From Coffea arabica (Eukaryota; Streptophyta; Magnoliopsida; Gentianales; Rubiaceae): a stretch of DNA of 64,000 bases. The notes beneath the pieces are model-generated. The model saw only the letters and a program-made list of their open reading frames with translations, ran no database searches and was not told the DNA's origin. Position numbers and translations under genes: made by a program. This document shows positions 21,691 to 34,403 of this stretch, one piece after another. Location of the stretch: assembly GCF_036785885.1 (NCBI RefSeq), contig NC_092322.1:39515994-39579993 (forward strand), given 5' to 3'. The stretch's first letter is position 1. Each line of letters starts with the position of its first letter.

Positions 21691-24184
21691 ATCCCCCACT
21701 TGTTTTAATAAAAAAATATTTTATTTTTAAACTTAACACTTAATAGGGCAAAGATTAAAAATTCATGCATAATGAAGGTGGCAATGCCTTTAAACCTTCA
21801 CTTAGTGCTCAACAATTCCCGTGCTAGAGTCAAAGTAGACTTAGCCTTTAAACGATGACTACTTGAGGGCACGTGAAATCCTATCACACACATGAATCTT
21901 TCAGTGTTCTCAAATAGGTTTCATAAGCCAGCACATTTATGGCCTTGTGCTTTATCCCGATTTTCATGAGTGCTCTAGAGAACCAGTCCAAATTCTCATA
22001 GGAAGCGGCCCTACTTCCACACTCATATAGGTGAGTCTATCAAGGATGCTCCTATGACTTAGACATCCCACCCATAAGGGCTATAGAACTCATTAAGGGA
22101 ATAAAAATCCCAACCTCGCTTATCGTCATAGGATCACAAATGCACTTACATCATAGGGATAGACAATATAATCAAAGTAGTGTATATTAATCAACCAAAT
22201 CACTTTATGATTCGTTTGTCTCCGACCTAGTTCTTGGGATCTCCAGTCCCTAGATGGTTGTATCCTCATAGGTGATTTTTAACATATATTAGACTTTTGT
22301 CTTATCCCCCTCGATGTGTATCATATCCTTGACTCAAGCTTGAGATTTTTTTTTTCAACACAAATAAAATAACAAAGATATGATATTCTCGAATTTTTTC
22401 AAATACCCTCTTAGTTGTCCAAATACATGGAACCAATCTTTGATGATAAAATTTCTCATCCATATATTTTTGCCAAATAATGTAGGCATATATTTACTCA
22501 TAAGTAATTTTTTAATTTTTTCTATGGCCAGTAGTCTAGTGATTGCACTAGAAGCCATTCTCAAAAAACTTCATGATTATTTTTGCTTTTGCAAAAATAT
22601 CAAAAAATATTTCAAGTAACTTCACATCAGGTCATACTTTTCAGTGAATGCTAGTCTGCATAACTCAAAATAAAGTTAGAATAGATTCAAAAAATTAATA
22701 ATTATGTCATACTCGTAAATTGAGCAGATAGAATGGGCATATATTTGCTCACATCAAGCAAAGCCATATTAATTTCCATCATTTCTGTAATTTTCTCAAT
22801 GGCTAGTAATATAGTAACCCGCCACTCTCATAGTCCTCAATGAATTTTCTTTTGCAAGAAAACTTCATAAGTAATTCAAATCTATCTAAATCATGCCTCA
22901 CTTCTTAATCTGCACAACTCAAATTAGAGATTAAGAAAATTCAAAAAATATAATAGTCAATGCACTATTATGTTTTAATTTCAAAATTCAATTTGCAAGT
23001 AATGCAAGCCTTATAATGAAAAATCTCAAGAGTTTCAAAATTCATAGCTACCAACTTAGTCAACATCCACTGTCTGCGTTTCCATCCAAGTATAATCTTA
23101 CTATAGTCATGCTTGGCAAGGAAATTAAGTGTTCCAGTTTTCATTAAATGCAAAGACAACCACATAGCAAACAACATGAAATAATTTAATACAAATCCAA
23201 AAGTTGTTGGTTGCCTGCAAATTGATGGCCTTTAACTCGAATACATATTTTTCAATGTACAATATCACATTTTCAACTCAAAAGTTCATATTCACAATTT
23301 TAACAAAATACAAGTCAAGAGAATAGAATTGTTGAGAATTATATGGCTACTAACTTTATATTTCACAACTTCAAGCCACTAAAGCTATTATCCATGTATA
23401 TAATTTTTCCTTGGTGACAGTGTAATCTTTTCTTCTTGTATTATCAATACCATTTATTGCTTGTGAAAATGCAGACCTCAAGCTGGACTAAGATCATATG
23501 AATTGAAGACAAAACTAGAGAATTTTAAACCCCCACTATTTAAATATAACTTGAACCCTCATAATTGCATGCACCTTGATACCACTATTCTTAAGACAAT
23601 AACTGGCCATGTTATACATGCATTTCATGGAGTATAGATCTTTATCACCAAATTAATCATTTATATGTCAATGCCAAAATTTTCAATCGGAATAAATCCG
23701 TTAATATAAGAGACATTGAAAGTTCATTATGTAACATGACAAGCTCATGCGAAATAGTTGCTTCATACAACATATATTAAAAACTCAAAAATGGCAAAAA
23801 ATTATTATATTTAGTCTACTAATATACAAAGACATCATGCAAGTACCATGTTTTTCTTGAACAAACAAATACATGATATTCTGTTAATAATAGGCAACTT
23901 GGATTCAAAAGTATATATTATGAATTATTTATATGCGCTTACATAATATTGATTCCAGACTCTAAAGCACATAAAACCAATGGATATTACCCTTTCTAGT
24001 CTCAGTCTATAATTGTGACCATTCACATGAAATATCTTGTTTATTAAAGTTTGTCCAGATTATATTATACACCATGTAAGATTCTTATTGTCGGGATTAT
24101 GTTAGTTTTATGATTAGATTATTTAGAAGCAAAACAAGCAATGATAACCTTATCTTATGTGAAGAGGCTAACTCGTCTTAAAAT

Positions 24185-24893
24185 TGTTGGTTTTAGACCA
24201 AAATAAATCATATAAGTTACAATAATTTCTCTAATAAAATTTAACAAATAAATTAACAAAAATTCATATCTTAATCTTGCATTAAAAATGCAAATAATTT
24301 GTACCATAAATATGTTGATTTGGCATGGGTTGAGGCGCGGACTAGGTCGCTCTCTTTAAGACGATTCGCGCCCCTACGGAGTATCCTCCGGTGTAGTAGG
24401 TCTCAGCACGTCACCTCCAGGATACAGCAGCCCAGCCTTTTGCACACTGTAGTCTACTCCAATCTACACTATTGGAGCAAGACAGAAACCTTACATTAAC
24501 ACTGTTCTTTGCCCTATAAACTCTTATAGTAGCGGAGGAAAAATAGAAGGTAGTATAGAGATAGCAAAGTATATATTTGGTTTGGTTGATAGATGCCTTA
24601 TATATAGGCTAAGAAATTAGGAACATTAAAATACCAACATTAATAGGAATTAACACCTCATATTTAAGTTACAAATTGAAAAGTCTAAATTCATTGTATA
24701 ACGGTAAAAAAAAATTACTAAATGATTTCATAAAACCTAATCATTACATAAGTTACAAAAGCAAGACATAAATCCCATAAGTTACACATTTAAATGTTTC
24801 AATTTGTAACTGAAAATTTATTTAAAGAATTTGTAATTTATTTTATTTGAATTCAAAATAAATATGTGATATTTTTTATTAAAATATCCAACA
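24185..24893 (-). repeat. LARD copy B, right LTR (5' LTR on minus strand)
   Basis: 709 bp, same length as the left LTR, with most differences being transitions. The minus-strand sequence just inside it (complement of 24160-24184) does not match the usual TGGTATCAGAGC primer site. Confidence 0.93.
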
Positions 24894-25598
24894 ACAGTCC
24901 GATTCCAGCTCCACTTTCCTCCATCCCATTCGTTTAGCTATTACCATTGCTTCTCTTAGCGCCAAAGCTTCCTCCACTTGTGCCTCAGCACAGCCTTCAG
25001 TTGGCCTCGCCCATGAGCCTCCCAGTTCCCCTGAGCCATTCCTTGCCACTATACCCCACCCTGCTTTGTTAAGCTTTTGGTCTAAAGCTGCATCAGTGTT
25101 GATTTTGATCCAGTCAGCTTGAGGTTTATCCCATCTCCTGCCCCTCTCCTGTTCTCCAGCTGCCAATTTGTCATGTTTTGATCCCTCCCCTTGTGCCAGT
25201 TGATACTCATTCCATTCCATCAGTGCCTTATTGATCACCACTATAGGCTCATTGCTCCTGTTGTTGAATTGCTTATGATTCCTAGATTTCCAAATCTGTC
25301 ATAAAATGTTTGCCGTGAGAGTTATGTGCTCCCTTCCCTTCTCTTGAGCTACAGCCCCTCTTAAGTTCTTCCCACCAATGCCAAAAATTATTCCTAAACA
25401 CCTCCAGTCCATCCCACTTCAATGGTGCCACCTTCCAAATTGCTCTAGCATTACTGCACAGAAATAACATGTGCTCTAATGTCTCAGAGCTGTCTCCACA
25501 GCACTTACACACATGGTCCCCCTTGCCACACTTCCCTTTCACCACTGTATTAGTTGGCAGTATTCCTTGTAAACATTTCCAGAACTTCATCTGGTTCT
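24894..25598 (-). pseudogene. LINE fragment: zf-RVT and RNase H N-terminus
   Basis: On the minus strand, 25590-25282 encodes the zinc-knuckle region of plant LINE ORF2 (CKCCGDSSETLEHMLFLC, then WKVAPLKWDGL). 25241-24899 encodes the first part of an RNase H-like domain (INTDAALD, GWGIVARN, AQVEEALALREAM, ELESDCC). The two frames differ, so at least one frameshift lies between them. The 5' part of the LINE is missing, starting at about 25598. The domain continues at 20981-20724 beyond LARD copy B. The protein resembles the tail of the plus-strand LINE (shared KVAPLxWDG) but is a different copy. Confidence 0.88.
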
Positions 25599-25791
25599 AT
25601 AGACGTCATTTTTTGTTCTCTCTTGATATTGCTGATTGCACAGATACTACACACAAATAAAGTCTGTGCTTTCTATCTTAAGCTCATTTCATTTTGTGTA
25701 TCTGTATATAGAGTAAAGTTTTCCTATTTGATATTCCTTCTTTATAGACAAATCCTAACTCTTGATAAGGTAATGAACTATTTTTCTGCAG
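25599..25791. other. Unassigned flank with intron-like 3' end
   Basis: AT-rich sequence that rejoins 20270-20656 if the LINE is removed. It ends in a CTAAC branch-site-like motif (25757-25761), then a pyrimidine-rich stretch and TTTCTGCAG (25783-25791), a good plant 3' splice site. Confidence 0.45.
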
Positions 25792-25850
25792 AACGAGATG
25801 TTACACCTGGCAGTGATCTGTGCACGAATCCGCGTCGCTACACTTTCTGA
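25792..25850 (+). other. Possible orphan terminal exon
   Basis: Directly after a strong acceptor (TTTCTGCAG at 25791), about 19 codons run to TGA at 25848-25850 and would encode a hydrophilic tail ending CTNPRRYTF. GC content and codon use rise sharply compared with the flanks. No matching upstream exons were found in the window; if real, they were lost or lie beyond the inserted elements. I do not recognise the protein. Confidence 0.35.
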
Positions 25851-26154
25851 TCCGGATGTAGACCCGAACCAGAGAAGGACATTTTGAATCTGCTTTGTGG
25901 ATTTGTGCTGTATTATAGCCATTCTCTACTTGGTTGTAGGAACAACAAGGCATATACAAGGGCTAATTTCTCAAAACAATTGTGAAAAAAGTCACAAAAA
26001 TAAGGGAAGTGGCAGGGGTTTTCTCCATCTATCGCCATCACATCTCTCAGATGCAGTGGCCAAAAGAATTTACAGCTATTAAGAAATTTATAAAAAAAAA
26101 TTTGTGGCAACGATAATATCTCTATAATATAGTCTATTCTAAAGGGAAAGGGGA
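25851..26154. other. Non-coding, possible 3' UTR of the orphan exon
   Basis: No recognised gene. Short open frames are unremarkable. Confidence 0.3.
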
Positions 26155-26315
26155 CCATTCGGATGCACCATGCATCCGTATGTAGCCACTAAATGTAGCA
26201 AGCTACATATAGTGGCCATTTAGTGGGAGGTAAAATTTGAATATTTGACCTTCCACTCATCAAGAACTTAAATGTCTTGTGGTGACCAACTGAGCCATGC
26301 AGCAGCCCTTTACTT
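26155..26315 (-). mobile_element. SINE-like (tRNA-related) fragment
   Basis: The minus strand reads GGCTCAGTTGGTCACC at about 26297-26282, like a polymerase III A box, and GGTCAAATATTC about 40 bases further on, a weak B box. The 3' side is a poorly defined palindromic stretch (GGATGCACCATGCATCC). No poly(A) tail or target duplication is seen, so the call is tentative. Confidence 0.4.
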
Positions 26316-26390
26316 TTAAAAAAAAAATGAATCCAATCAGATTTTGTCAACTTTACACCACAAATATGATTCCAAACTTGGAATTTAATA

Positions 26391-26904
26391 GGGTGAAATA
26401 TACTTTTAAGCGCTAGTGATTTAGTACTTTATCACATAAATTCCTTATAATTTCAAAAGTTATACATCACCCCCTATTTGGATTAAAATATCAAAATGAC
26501 GAAATTTGCATTGCATAATGGAGTCAACTAGAATGTCAAAAGTATCCCTATATAAAGTTGAAAATTATTCATTAGCCACAAGGGGTTATATATGTATATT
26601 TTGAAAATTAGAAGGGGTTATGTGATAAAACACTAAATCATAAAGGGTTTATTATGGTAAAATATAAATCCATATGGAGTTAAAGTGCTACGCATATTAT
26701 GTCTATGTATTTTGATCACTTTAGTCATTTTAATTTTTAAATAAGGGTAATTTTGACATTTTTGTGGGTTTCGTTATAGAGAATCATTTCCATTGCTTTA
26801 ATGTTTTAGTCCAATCTATGATGAGATTATATATAACTTTTGAAACTATAAAAAGTTATGTGAAAAAATCGCTAAACCACAAAAGGGTAAAATTTATTTT
26901 ACCC
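26391..26904. mobile_element. Mutator-type MITE, 514 bp
   Basis: A perfect 9-bp duplication, AATTTAATA, flanks the element (26382-26390 and 26905-26913). The ends are imperfect inverted repeats of about 49 bp, starting GGGTGAAATA and GGGTAAAATA and both reaching TCACATAA. Nine-base target duplications and GGG ends fit Mutator-like MITEs. It is non-coding. Confidence 0.87.
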
Positions 26905-26913
26905 AATTTAATA

Positions 26914-29348
26914 ATATAACAATATGATAGAGAAAGAGAAATAGGCAAAAGTTAAGTCGAACATCCAACGACATAAAATAACAGTTTAGATGAGGGGACT
27001 CCTGCTATGCTTTCATATAAAAAATACTTTTTAAGGGTTGACTAATTTATTCTCTCTATTTTTTTTTTTTTTTTGGTTTTGCATTAACCAGAGTTTTCTT
27101 TAAAAGCAACTCTAAATATCTTTTCAGAATCACTTTTTTTTTTGCGGTAAAAGGTGGGAAAATATTAGAAGCTATAGCTGGAGAATCACTATTCTTTCAA
27201 AACAACCTTTGAGAAATTAAAGCAAACAAAAAGATAGATTGTCCACTGTTAACCTACTGATATTCTTAGATAAATTGCCTATCCAGACTGAAGGTGCATT
27301 CATCTGTTTGAAATTGTAGGCTTTCACATGCAGTAAGCTCCCCATTTGCCTTATAAAGCTTGAGATCATTTGTATGCTAATAAATAATTTGGCTGCCAAA
27401 AGATTTTTTGCCCTTACTCCTTTTTTTTGGCATAGAATTTTAATGCAGTTGTTAGTGACTGCTTCATTAATGTTTTTGGCATAGATTAGATTATAAAAAT
27501 GTTATCCTTATGACAAAATAAAAAAAAATAGTGACCGTTTCATGCGCCTCAACGAACTATACACGGTTAAGTTGATTAAATAAGACCATATACGTTAGCC
27601 CAAAAAGTCCAGAGCAAGACGTACAATATAGATTTTCTTGTTCTAATGGTCTTAAAACTCCGGCAAACATGACTAGAAAGCATACTTATTAAATCATGTC
27701 TGACAAGGAACCAGCATTATTTCTTAATTATTTCATTTTTGTTTAAAAACAAATTAATTGTCTAACTACTCAAATACTCTCAATTTGAAAGTTAAAAGGA
27801 TTAATTCTAAATAAACAAAAGTAAACAAGTCTATTAAAAAAATTTAGTTATCAAATAAAAACTAAGTGATAAAGTCTTATGCACATATAAAATAAATATC
27901 CAATGTACAAATTTTGTCAAAAGTATATGTACACTTTGCACAAGTATTTACAAAAAAAGATCAATTCAAAAATCAGGCGGATTCCCAGATGAACCAGGAG
28001 GTCAAACGTGTTTTACCGAGTTTGATTGGGTCAATTCCATATTTAGTTAAACTAAAAATCGGGCCCGGTCTAATACTTGGGTCATCGGGCCAACCGATTC
28101 AACCACGGGTTGGATTGAGTTTAATAACTATGCTAGAAAGCAATATTAACCCGACTTTAGAAGTTGTTACTTGTGTTACGCTATTAATGAACAAAACTAT
28201 CTTTTTCAAGTATTGCCTACAATTTAACCCAAGATATAAATACTTTTAACGTAAAAATGCTTTGTTTAACAAACACTTTTCCATCCACGTTGGTTACTAC
28301 ATTTACTCTCATATATTTCAATTTCTTAAGTATTTTGTTTGAAAAAAAAGTAAACATTTTTTAAAGTTAAAAAAAGATATTTAAACATGATCCACATAAA
28401 AGATAAAATATTAGTCCAACTTTAGAATTTCTTACTTTGATTATGTTATTAATAAAAGACTAGTATATTTTACAAATATTTTTAATCTACACACTATTAC
28501 AACCAAAAACTACCATTTATTTTTTTATATAAAATTTTTCATATAAATACTTTACAGTATAAAACTACTATTAGTTGCATATCAACCAATCCTTGTGCAC
28601 ATGACTCTATTTACCACTACACTCAAAAATATATAATTTTGGAGTAAGTATTTTATTTTTGATGGTTTTGACATTCATCAATATAACCTGCATGAAACTC
28701 ATCATAGAACCTTAAATAGATAATTGAAAGCATGCATGTGAATCCAAATTTCCAACATGCTCAATATTACTCTGACTTGACAAGGATCTAAGCTCCATGG
28801 ATCAAATTACAGATGACACATTCTAATGAGGAAAGATTTCAACCAGTGGTTGTTTTTACCTGTATCATTAACAGTAAGAGAAAATATTCCAAGTTTTTGA
28901 AGAACAAAAAATATTGCCTCCACCAATTCAAGCTCAATTTAAAGACTCTTAGATTTTCTGACCTACCTAGTGTTCTCCTCATTGCAATTTCTTTGTCAAA
29001 CAATACTAGAATGCATTGGGAGTTCGATAGCTGGACAAGCATGCTGTTCTTTTGGATTGAATTTGCAAGGGGCTGTATTAGCTGATTGTCATCACAACAG
29101 CAAGAGGATTGAAGAAATAAAGAAAAGGAGATAAAATGAACACTGACATCGCAATCCAAATATGTTTTATAGGTACACTATTTTACGTAGACTAAAATTG
29201 GTGATTTTGTGTCTAAGAGATCTACAACTAGACAAAGTAATTAGTAGTTTTGGTGTGTCTTAGAGGTTCCAGCTTTAGAGTTGTAGCTCATTGCTTTGTG
29301 CTCTACCATGTCCAGTAGCATGTATCATGGATCTTGCTACTTCATGCT
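26914..29348. other. AT-rich intergenic sequence
   Basis: No recognised gene. Open frames at 27914-28249 and 28813-29159 show no known domain; the first overlaps a patch rich in GGGTC/AACCG words like those in decayed repeats. Confidence 0.5.
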
Positions 29349-29353
29349 AAAAG

Positions 29354-29929
29354 TGTTGGAAACTTTTCAAAATTTGTATGATGTACATACATGTAATTAA
29401 TGTATATTCATTAATTTTTGGTACATTTATAGTATTGTGAATATTTCTAAAATGTACATTCATTTATGAATGTATTCATGTATATGAGAATTATTGAATG
29501 AAAGGATAGATTCATGTTTTGATCTAATGATCATGAGATGCATGAATTAAAGTGCATGAATGTGTACACAATACTTTGAATCTATTCATACACAATACTT
29601 TGAATCTATTCATACAAGTGTTTAATGAGTTCTTTTGTTTCCCAAACAGTCTTCCTATATAAAGAGGTCAAGTAGAGAGTGGTTTGCTGCAGAAAATCAC
29701 TTTCCTTCTATTGTGTACTCTCTCAAAGCACTCCTTAGTTCACAAAGGGTTTGTCTTACTTTGTGCAAGAGTTTAAGATAAACAAACTTCATCTTATCCT
29801 AAAGGATATTTGTCCAAGATTATTGCACTTTATATCGAACAAATAAAGTCTAAAGGAAAGTGATTTCTATCACGATTTGAAGCCAATTCTTGTCACAATA
29901 ATTGCCAATTCTTTGCATTTTACCCAACA
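29354..29929 (+). repeat. Copia 5' LTR with TATA box
   Basis: 576 bp. The promoter core is visible as CCTATATAAAGAGG at about 29655-29668, followed by the likely transcribed R region. Pairs with 34404-34979. Confidence 0.93.
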
Positions 29930-29956
29930 ATCTTTAGGCTTTATTCATACTCTACA

Positions 29957-30813
29957 ATGGCTGGTACTTTGAAAGATTTGGCTCCAATATTGTCAAGCTC
30001 GAGAGGTTTGATGGAGAGAATTTCGTTCGTTGGCAAAAACGTGTTCGTTTCCTTCTCACTGCACTCAAAGTGGTCTATGTTTTGACCACACCAAAACCAT
30101 TGATCAATCCCGATAAAGAAACTCTTGAAGACATCCGAAACCATCAGAAATGGGAGAACGACGATGAAATATGCCGTGGTCACATCCTCAATACCATGAG
30201 TGACAACCTGTTCGATGTCTACCATTCAATTACTACCGCCAAGGAACTTTGGAATCGATTGGAGTCCAAGTACATGCAAGAAGATGCTACAAGTAAGAAG
30301 TTTCTTGTCTCGTTTTTTAATAATTATAAAATGGTAGATAATAAGTCTGTTATGGAGCAATTTAGTGAGATTGAAAGGCTTCTTAATCACTTCACACAAC
30401 ACAATCTACATATGGATGAAGCCATTATTGTTTGCACTATAATAGATAAGTTACCACCTTCTTGGAAAGATTTCAAAAGAGACCTCAAACATAAGAAAGA
30501 GGATATCTCTCTTGAGATTCTTGCTAAATCTCTTCGAGTAGAAGAGGAAATTCGCATGCAAGAAAAGAAGAATAATCAAATCCTTGAAGAGAACAAAGAT
30601 TCTACTTCAAAAGTACATGTGATTGAAGAGAGACAAACTGAAAAGTCTCAAGGAAGCAAGAAGGGCCAACAGCCCAAGAATCAATCCAAGAAAAGAAAGA
30701 AGGGATAATGCTTCTATTGCAAGAAAGAGGGACACTACAAGTCCGAGTGCAAGATTCTTCAAAACAAGAAAAAGAAGCAAGAGTCTTCCCAAAACACAAG
30801 CAAAAATCTTGTA
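29957..30813 (+). pseudogene. Copia GAG, frameshifted
   Basis: The frame starts at ATG 29957 and shifts by one base near 29984. It continues with a copia GAG (FDGENFVRWQ, then a UBN2-type region with a KELWNRLESKYM motif), open from about 29985 to 30708. An in-frame TAA at 30706-30708 falls just before a zinc knuckle (CFYCKKEGHYKSEC). GAG forms the virus-like particle in intact elements. Confidence 0.9.
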
Positions 30814-31293
30814 GCAATGATATCTGAAATCAATATGATTGAAGATGATTTTGCTTGGTGGGTTGATTCTGGAGATACGCGACACGTGTGCAACAATAGA
30901 TCGTTCTTCAAGTCCATGAAACTGGTGGATGAAAGCACCGTTGTTTACATGAAAAATTCTGCTACAATTCCGATTCAAGGCATTGGAGAAGTAGAATTAA
31001 AATTTACTTCCGGAAATGTTGTAATCTTGACAAATGTGTTCTATGTACCGGAAGTTAGGAAGAACTTGGTATCGGCTGGGCTGTTAAATAAATTTGGCTT
31101 TAGACTTGTGTTTGAGTCTGACAAGTTTATTTTATCTAAAGGTGGTATGTTTGTAGGCAAGGGTTATCTTTGCAATGGGATGTTTAAGTTGAATGTACTT
31201 GCTATTAGAAATAATAAGAGTGATATTATTTCTGCGTATTTGGTTGAGTCTTCTTTTGAATTGTGGCATAATATGATTGATTGGCCATGTTAA
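30814..31293 (+). pseudogene. Copia protease and GAG-pre-integrase
   Basis: The aspartic protease motif WVDSGDTRHVC lies near the start, with Asp-Ser-Gly kept. It is followed by the usual FYVPEVRKNLVSAG and the start of the GAG-pre-integrase domain (LWHN). The frame shifts at about 31270-31290, where the HVN part of the zinc site moves to another frame. Confidence 0.9.
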
Positions 31294-31990
31294 TTACAAA
31301 AGAATGCATGAAATGATGAGACTTGATTTGCTGCCATATTGTGATAAGATTGAAGGAAAATGCAAAACATGCATGCTAACGAAAATTACAAGAAATTCGT
31401 TTTCTAAAGTTGAAAGATCATCTAAAATCTTGAATCTTATTCATAGTGATGTATGTGATTTGCATGGTACTCCTACTTTGGGTGGTAAAAGGTACTTTGT
31501 GACTTTCATTGATGATTATAGTAGATACTGTCATGTTTTCTTGTTACACTCAAAAGGTGAAGCTTTGTAAAAATTTAAGGCATACAAATTAGAAATTGAA
31601 CTTCATTGTAAATTCTTTATCAAATGTCTAAGGACAGATAGAGGTGGGAAATATTATGATAGTACCTATTTTGAGTCTGTTGGATAAAAACATGAGGTGA
31701 TTGCTCCTTACACACCACAACAAAATGGTGTAGCCGAAAGGAAGAATCGTGTATTGACAGAAATGGTTAATACACTTTTGTCAAAATCTGGACTAAGTCA
31801 AGGATTTTGGGGTGAAGCCTTGTTAACGGCTTGTCATATCTTAAATAGAGTTCCTAATAAAAAGAGTTCTATAAACCCTTATGAATTTTGAAATAAAAGG
31901 AAGCCCAACCTAAACTATTTGAAAGTTTGGGATTGTAGAACTGTTGTAAAACTCTCAGAACCTCAAAAAAAGGAAATTTGGAGAAAGAGG
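31277..31990 (+). pseudogene. Copia integrase, broken by stops
   Basis: The core has the D,D,E residues in IHSDVCD, RTDRGGKY and NGVAERKN. Stops interrupt it at 31568-31570, about 31686-31688 and 31889-31891, and a frameshift separates it from the RT frame. Integrase joins the cDNA to host DNA in intact elements. Confidence 0.88.
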
Positions 31991-32232
31991 TGTGGAGTGT
32001 ATATTCTTAGGATATGCACAAAATAGCAAAGCATATAGGTTCATGGTAATTGAATCTAATGATTCAATTTCGGTTAATACCATAATTGAATCTAGAGATG
32101 CTATTTTTGAAGAGAATAGGTTCACCAGTATAAAAGTTGTTATTCCAAAATCAAGTGAATTGATAAAAGATGGTGAAAATGAAACCATTGAATTGAGAAG
32201 GAGCAAAAGAGCTAGAAAGTCAAAGGGCTTCG

Positions 32233-33864
32233 GTGGACTTTTATATGTATCCAGTTGAAGGAACTAGAGATACAGTGAGCAACCAAATCTCATATTGCTT
32301 CAATATTGAGGCTGATCCCAAGACCTATGAAGAAACAATGAACTCACAAGATGCTCCCTTTTGGAAGGAAGCTATTAATGATGAGATGGACTCAATCATG
32401 GATAATAAAATCTGGAAATTAGTAGATTTACCACCTGGTTCAAAACCAATTGGTTGTAAGTGGATTTTCAAGAAGAAAATGAAGATCGACGGAACTATTG
32501 ATAAGTTCAAGGTCAGGTTGGTTGCCAAAGGGTTCACACAAAAGTATGGTGTGGACTATTTTGACACATATTCACCAGTAGCTAGAATTGCTTCAATTAG
32601 AGTGCTACTTGCTATAGCTTCTATCCAAAATCTAGTCATTCACCAAATGGATGTTAAAACGGCATTCTTGAATTGTGATTTGGATGAAGAAATATATATG
32701 GAGCAACCCGAAGGGTTTGTGATACCTGGTCAAGAGCATAAGGTGTGTAAACTTGTAAAGTCTTTATATGGACTAAAACAAGCATCGAAGCAATGGCATC
32801 AGAAATTTGACCAAGTTATTCTTGCTAGTGGATTCAAAATAAATGAATCTAATAAATGTATTTATAGCAAGTTTGATGATGACAAAGGTGTCATAATTTG
32901 TTTATATGTTGACGACATGTTGATTTTTGGGACTGACTTGGAACAAGTTGAAGCCACAAAAACTTTGCTTTCAAGCAAATTTGATATGAAAGACATGGGT
33001 GAGGCAGATGTCATTCTTGGTATGAGAATCTTCAAACATGATAATAATATAATGTTGTCTCAAACACATTATATTGAAAAGATTCTTAATAAATTCAATC
33101 AAAGTGATTGTATTCCAGTCTCAACACCATTGGATTCCAAAATAAATTTTGTGAAAAATGAGGGGGATCCAAAATCTCAAATAGAATATGCCAAGGTTAT
33201 AGGGTGCTTAATGTATGCAATGACTTGTACTAGACCTGATATTGCATATGCAGTTGGTATATTGAGCAGATATACAAGCAACCCTAGTAGGTTACATTGG
33301 CAAGATGTAACCAGAATTTTAAAGTATTTAAAGGTCACTAAGGACTATGGTATATGTTATACTAGTTATCCTTCAGTTTTAGAAGGATTTACAGATGCTA
33401 GTTGGATCACCAATAAAGATGATCACTCATCGACAAGTGGTTGGATCTTTATGCTTGATGGAGGTGCAATTTCTTGGGTTTCTAAGAAACAGACTTGTAT
33501 CACCGATTCAATAATGGCAGCAGAGTTTGTAGCACTTGTTTCGGCCTGTAAAGAAGCTGAATGGCTACGTAATTTACTTTGTGATATACCATTGTGGCCA
33601 ACACCTTTGTCGCCTATCTCAATCCATTGTGATAGTGCAGCTACACTTGCTAAAGCATATAGTCAAGTGTATAATGGGAAGTCAAGACATATCGGTTTAA
33701 GACATAGTTATGTCAAAGATTTGATCACAAATGAAGTCATATTTATTGACTTTGTGAGATCAAATGAAAATTTGAGTGATCCTTTGACAAAAGGATTATC
33801 AAGAAATTTGGTGTCAAAGACATCAAGGGGAATGGGTTTAAAGTCCAAAATTCTTGATCACTAA
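32233..33864 (+). pseudogene. Copia reverse transcriptase and RNase H (open)
   Basis: This 543-codon frame is uninterrupted. Reverse transcriptase spans about residues 55-300, with QMDVKTAFL (Asp140) and the catalytic YVDD at 225-228. RNase H spans about 385-520, with FTDAS (Asp388), AAEFVAL (Glu431) and HCDSAA (Asp467). It ends KSKILDH. The domain pair looks intact, but the upstream polyprotein is broken, so the element as a whole is defective. Confidence 0.93.
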
Positions 33865-34403
33865 TAGTGGAATCTCAATTCAACGCTAGATACAACATCT
33901 AGTCTTGAATTTAATGAGTGAAAATACACCATTCTAGTGGTTGGTGCACTATGTGAAGTTTAGACATCCCAATGTTGAATAATGCGTGTTATTCTCGCCA
34001 GTGCAAATGTAAGGATGAGTCATTGGACTCTTAACGAATCTTAAAAGTACTATCTATGGCGGGGGCACTAAGATGTCGCCTATATGAATGTTGGTTTTCG
34101 GCAAACCACAAAGTTAAGAACTTTACTTTGTAAACATTAATGAAAGGATAGTGATACAAGGCCGTAAAATGTATTGTTGAATAACTTATGGTTGTGCATT
34201 GCTCAGTGTGTGATCTGTTTATGAGGTTGGTCGAATGTCCAAGTGGTTCAAAGCTTGTCTACCATCTTGAAGGGTTGATTTCAAAGAACCTTCACTAAAA
34301 TAGTGGTTCAATCGAAAGACACCATTATTTATGCATATGAGTGTCAGATTACTTGGTGACCTTTTAGAAATCCATTTTCTAAATTTTGAAAATAGCGGGG
34401 GAT

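Larger units (their letters stand above)
20982..24893 (-). mobile_element. LARD copy B: complete non-coding LTR element, 3.9 kb
   Basis: Two LTRs of 709 bp each (20982-21690 and 24185-24893) start TGTTGG and end CCAACA; I count about 18 differences by eye (roughly 2.5%). The flanks ACAGC (20977-20981) and ACAGT (24894-24898) form a 5-bp target duplication with one change. On the minus strand a CAAGTGGGGGAT polypurine tract directly precedes the left LTR, fixing the orientation. The 2494-bp interior has no gag or pol. A standard initiator-Met PBS is not seen next to the right LTR. The form (long, non-coding, LTR pair) is that of a LARD, probably mobilised by a Ty1/copia relative. It sits inside the RNase H coding region of a LINE. 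Confidence 0.93.

Noticed and set aside
23575..23595. Primer-binding-site-like GATACCA segment in LARD copy B
   Set aside because: It is about 600 bp inside the element and matches only seven bases of the initiator-Met site, so I do not call it a PBS.
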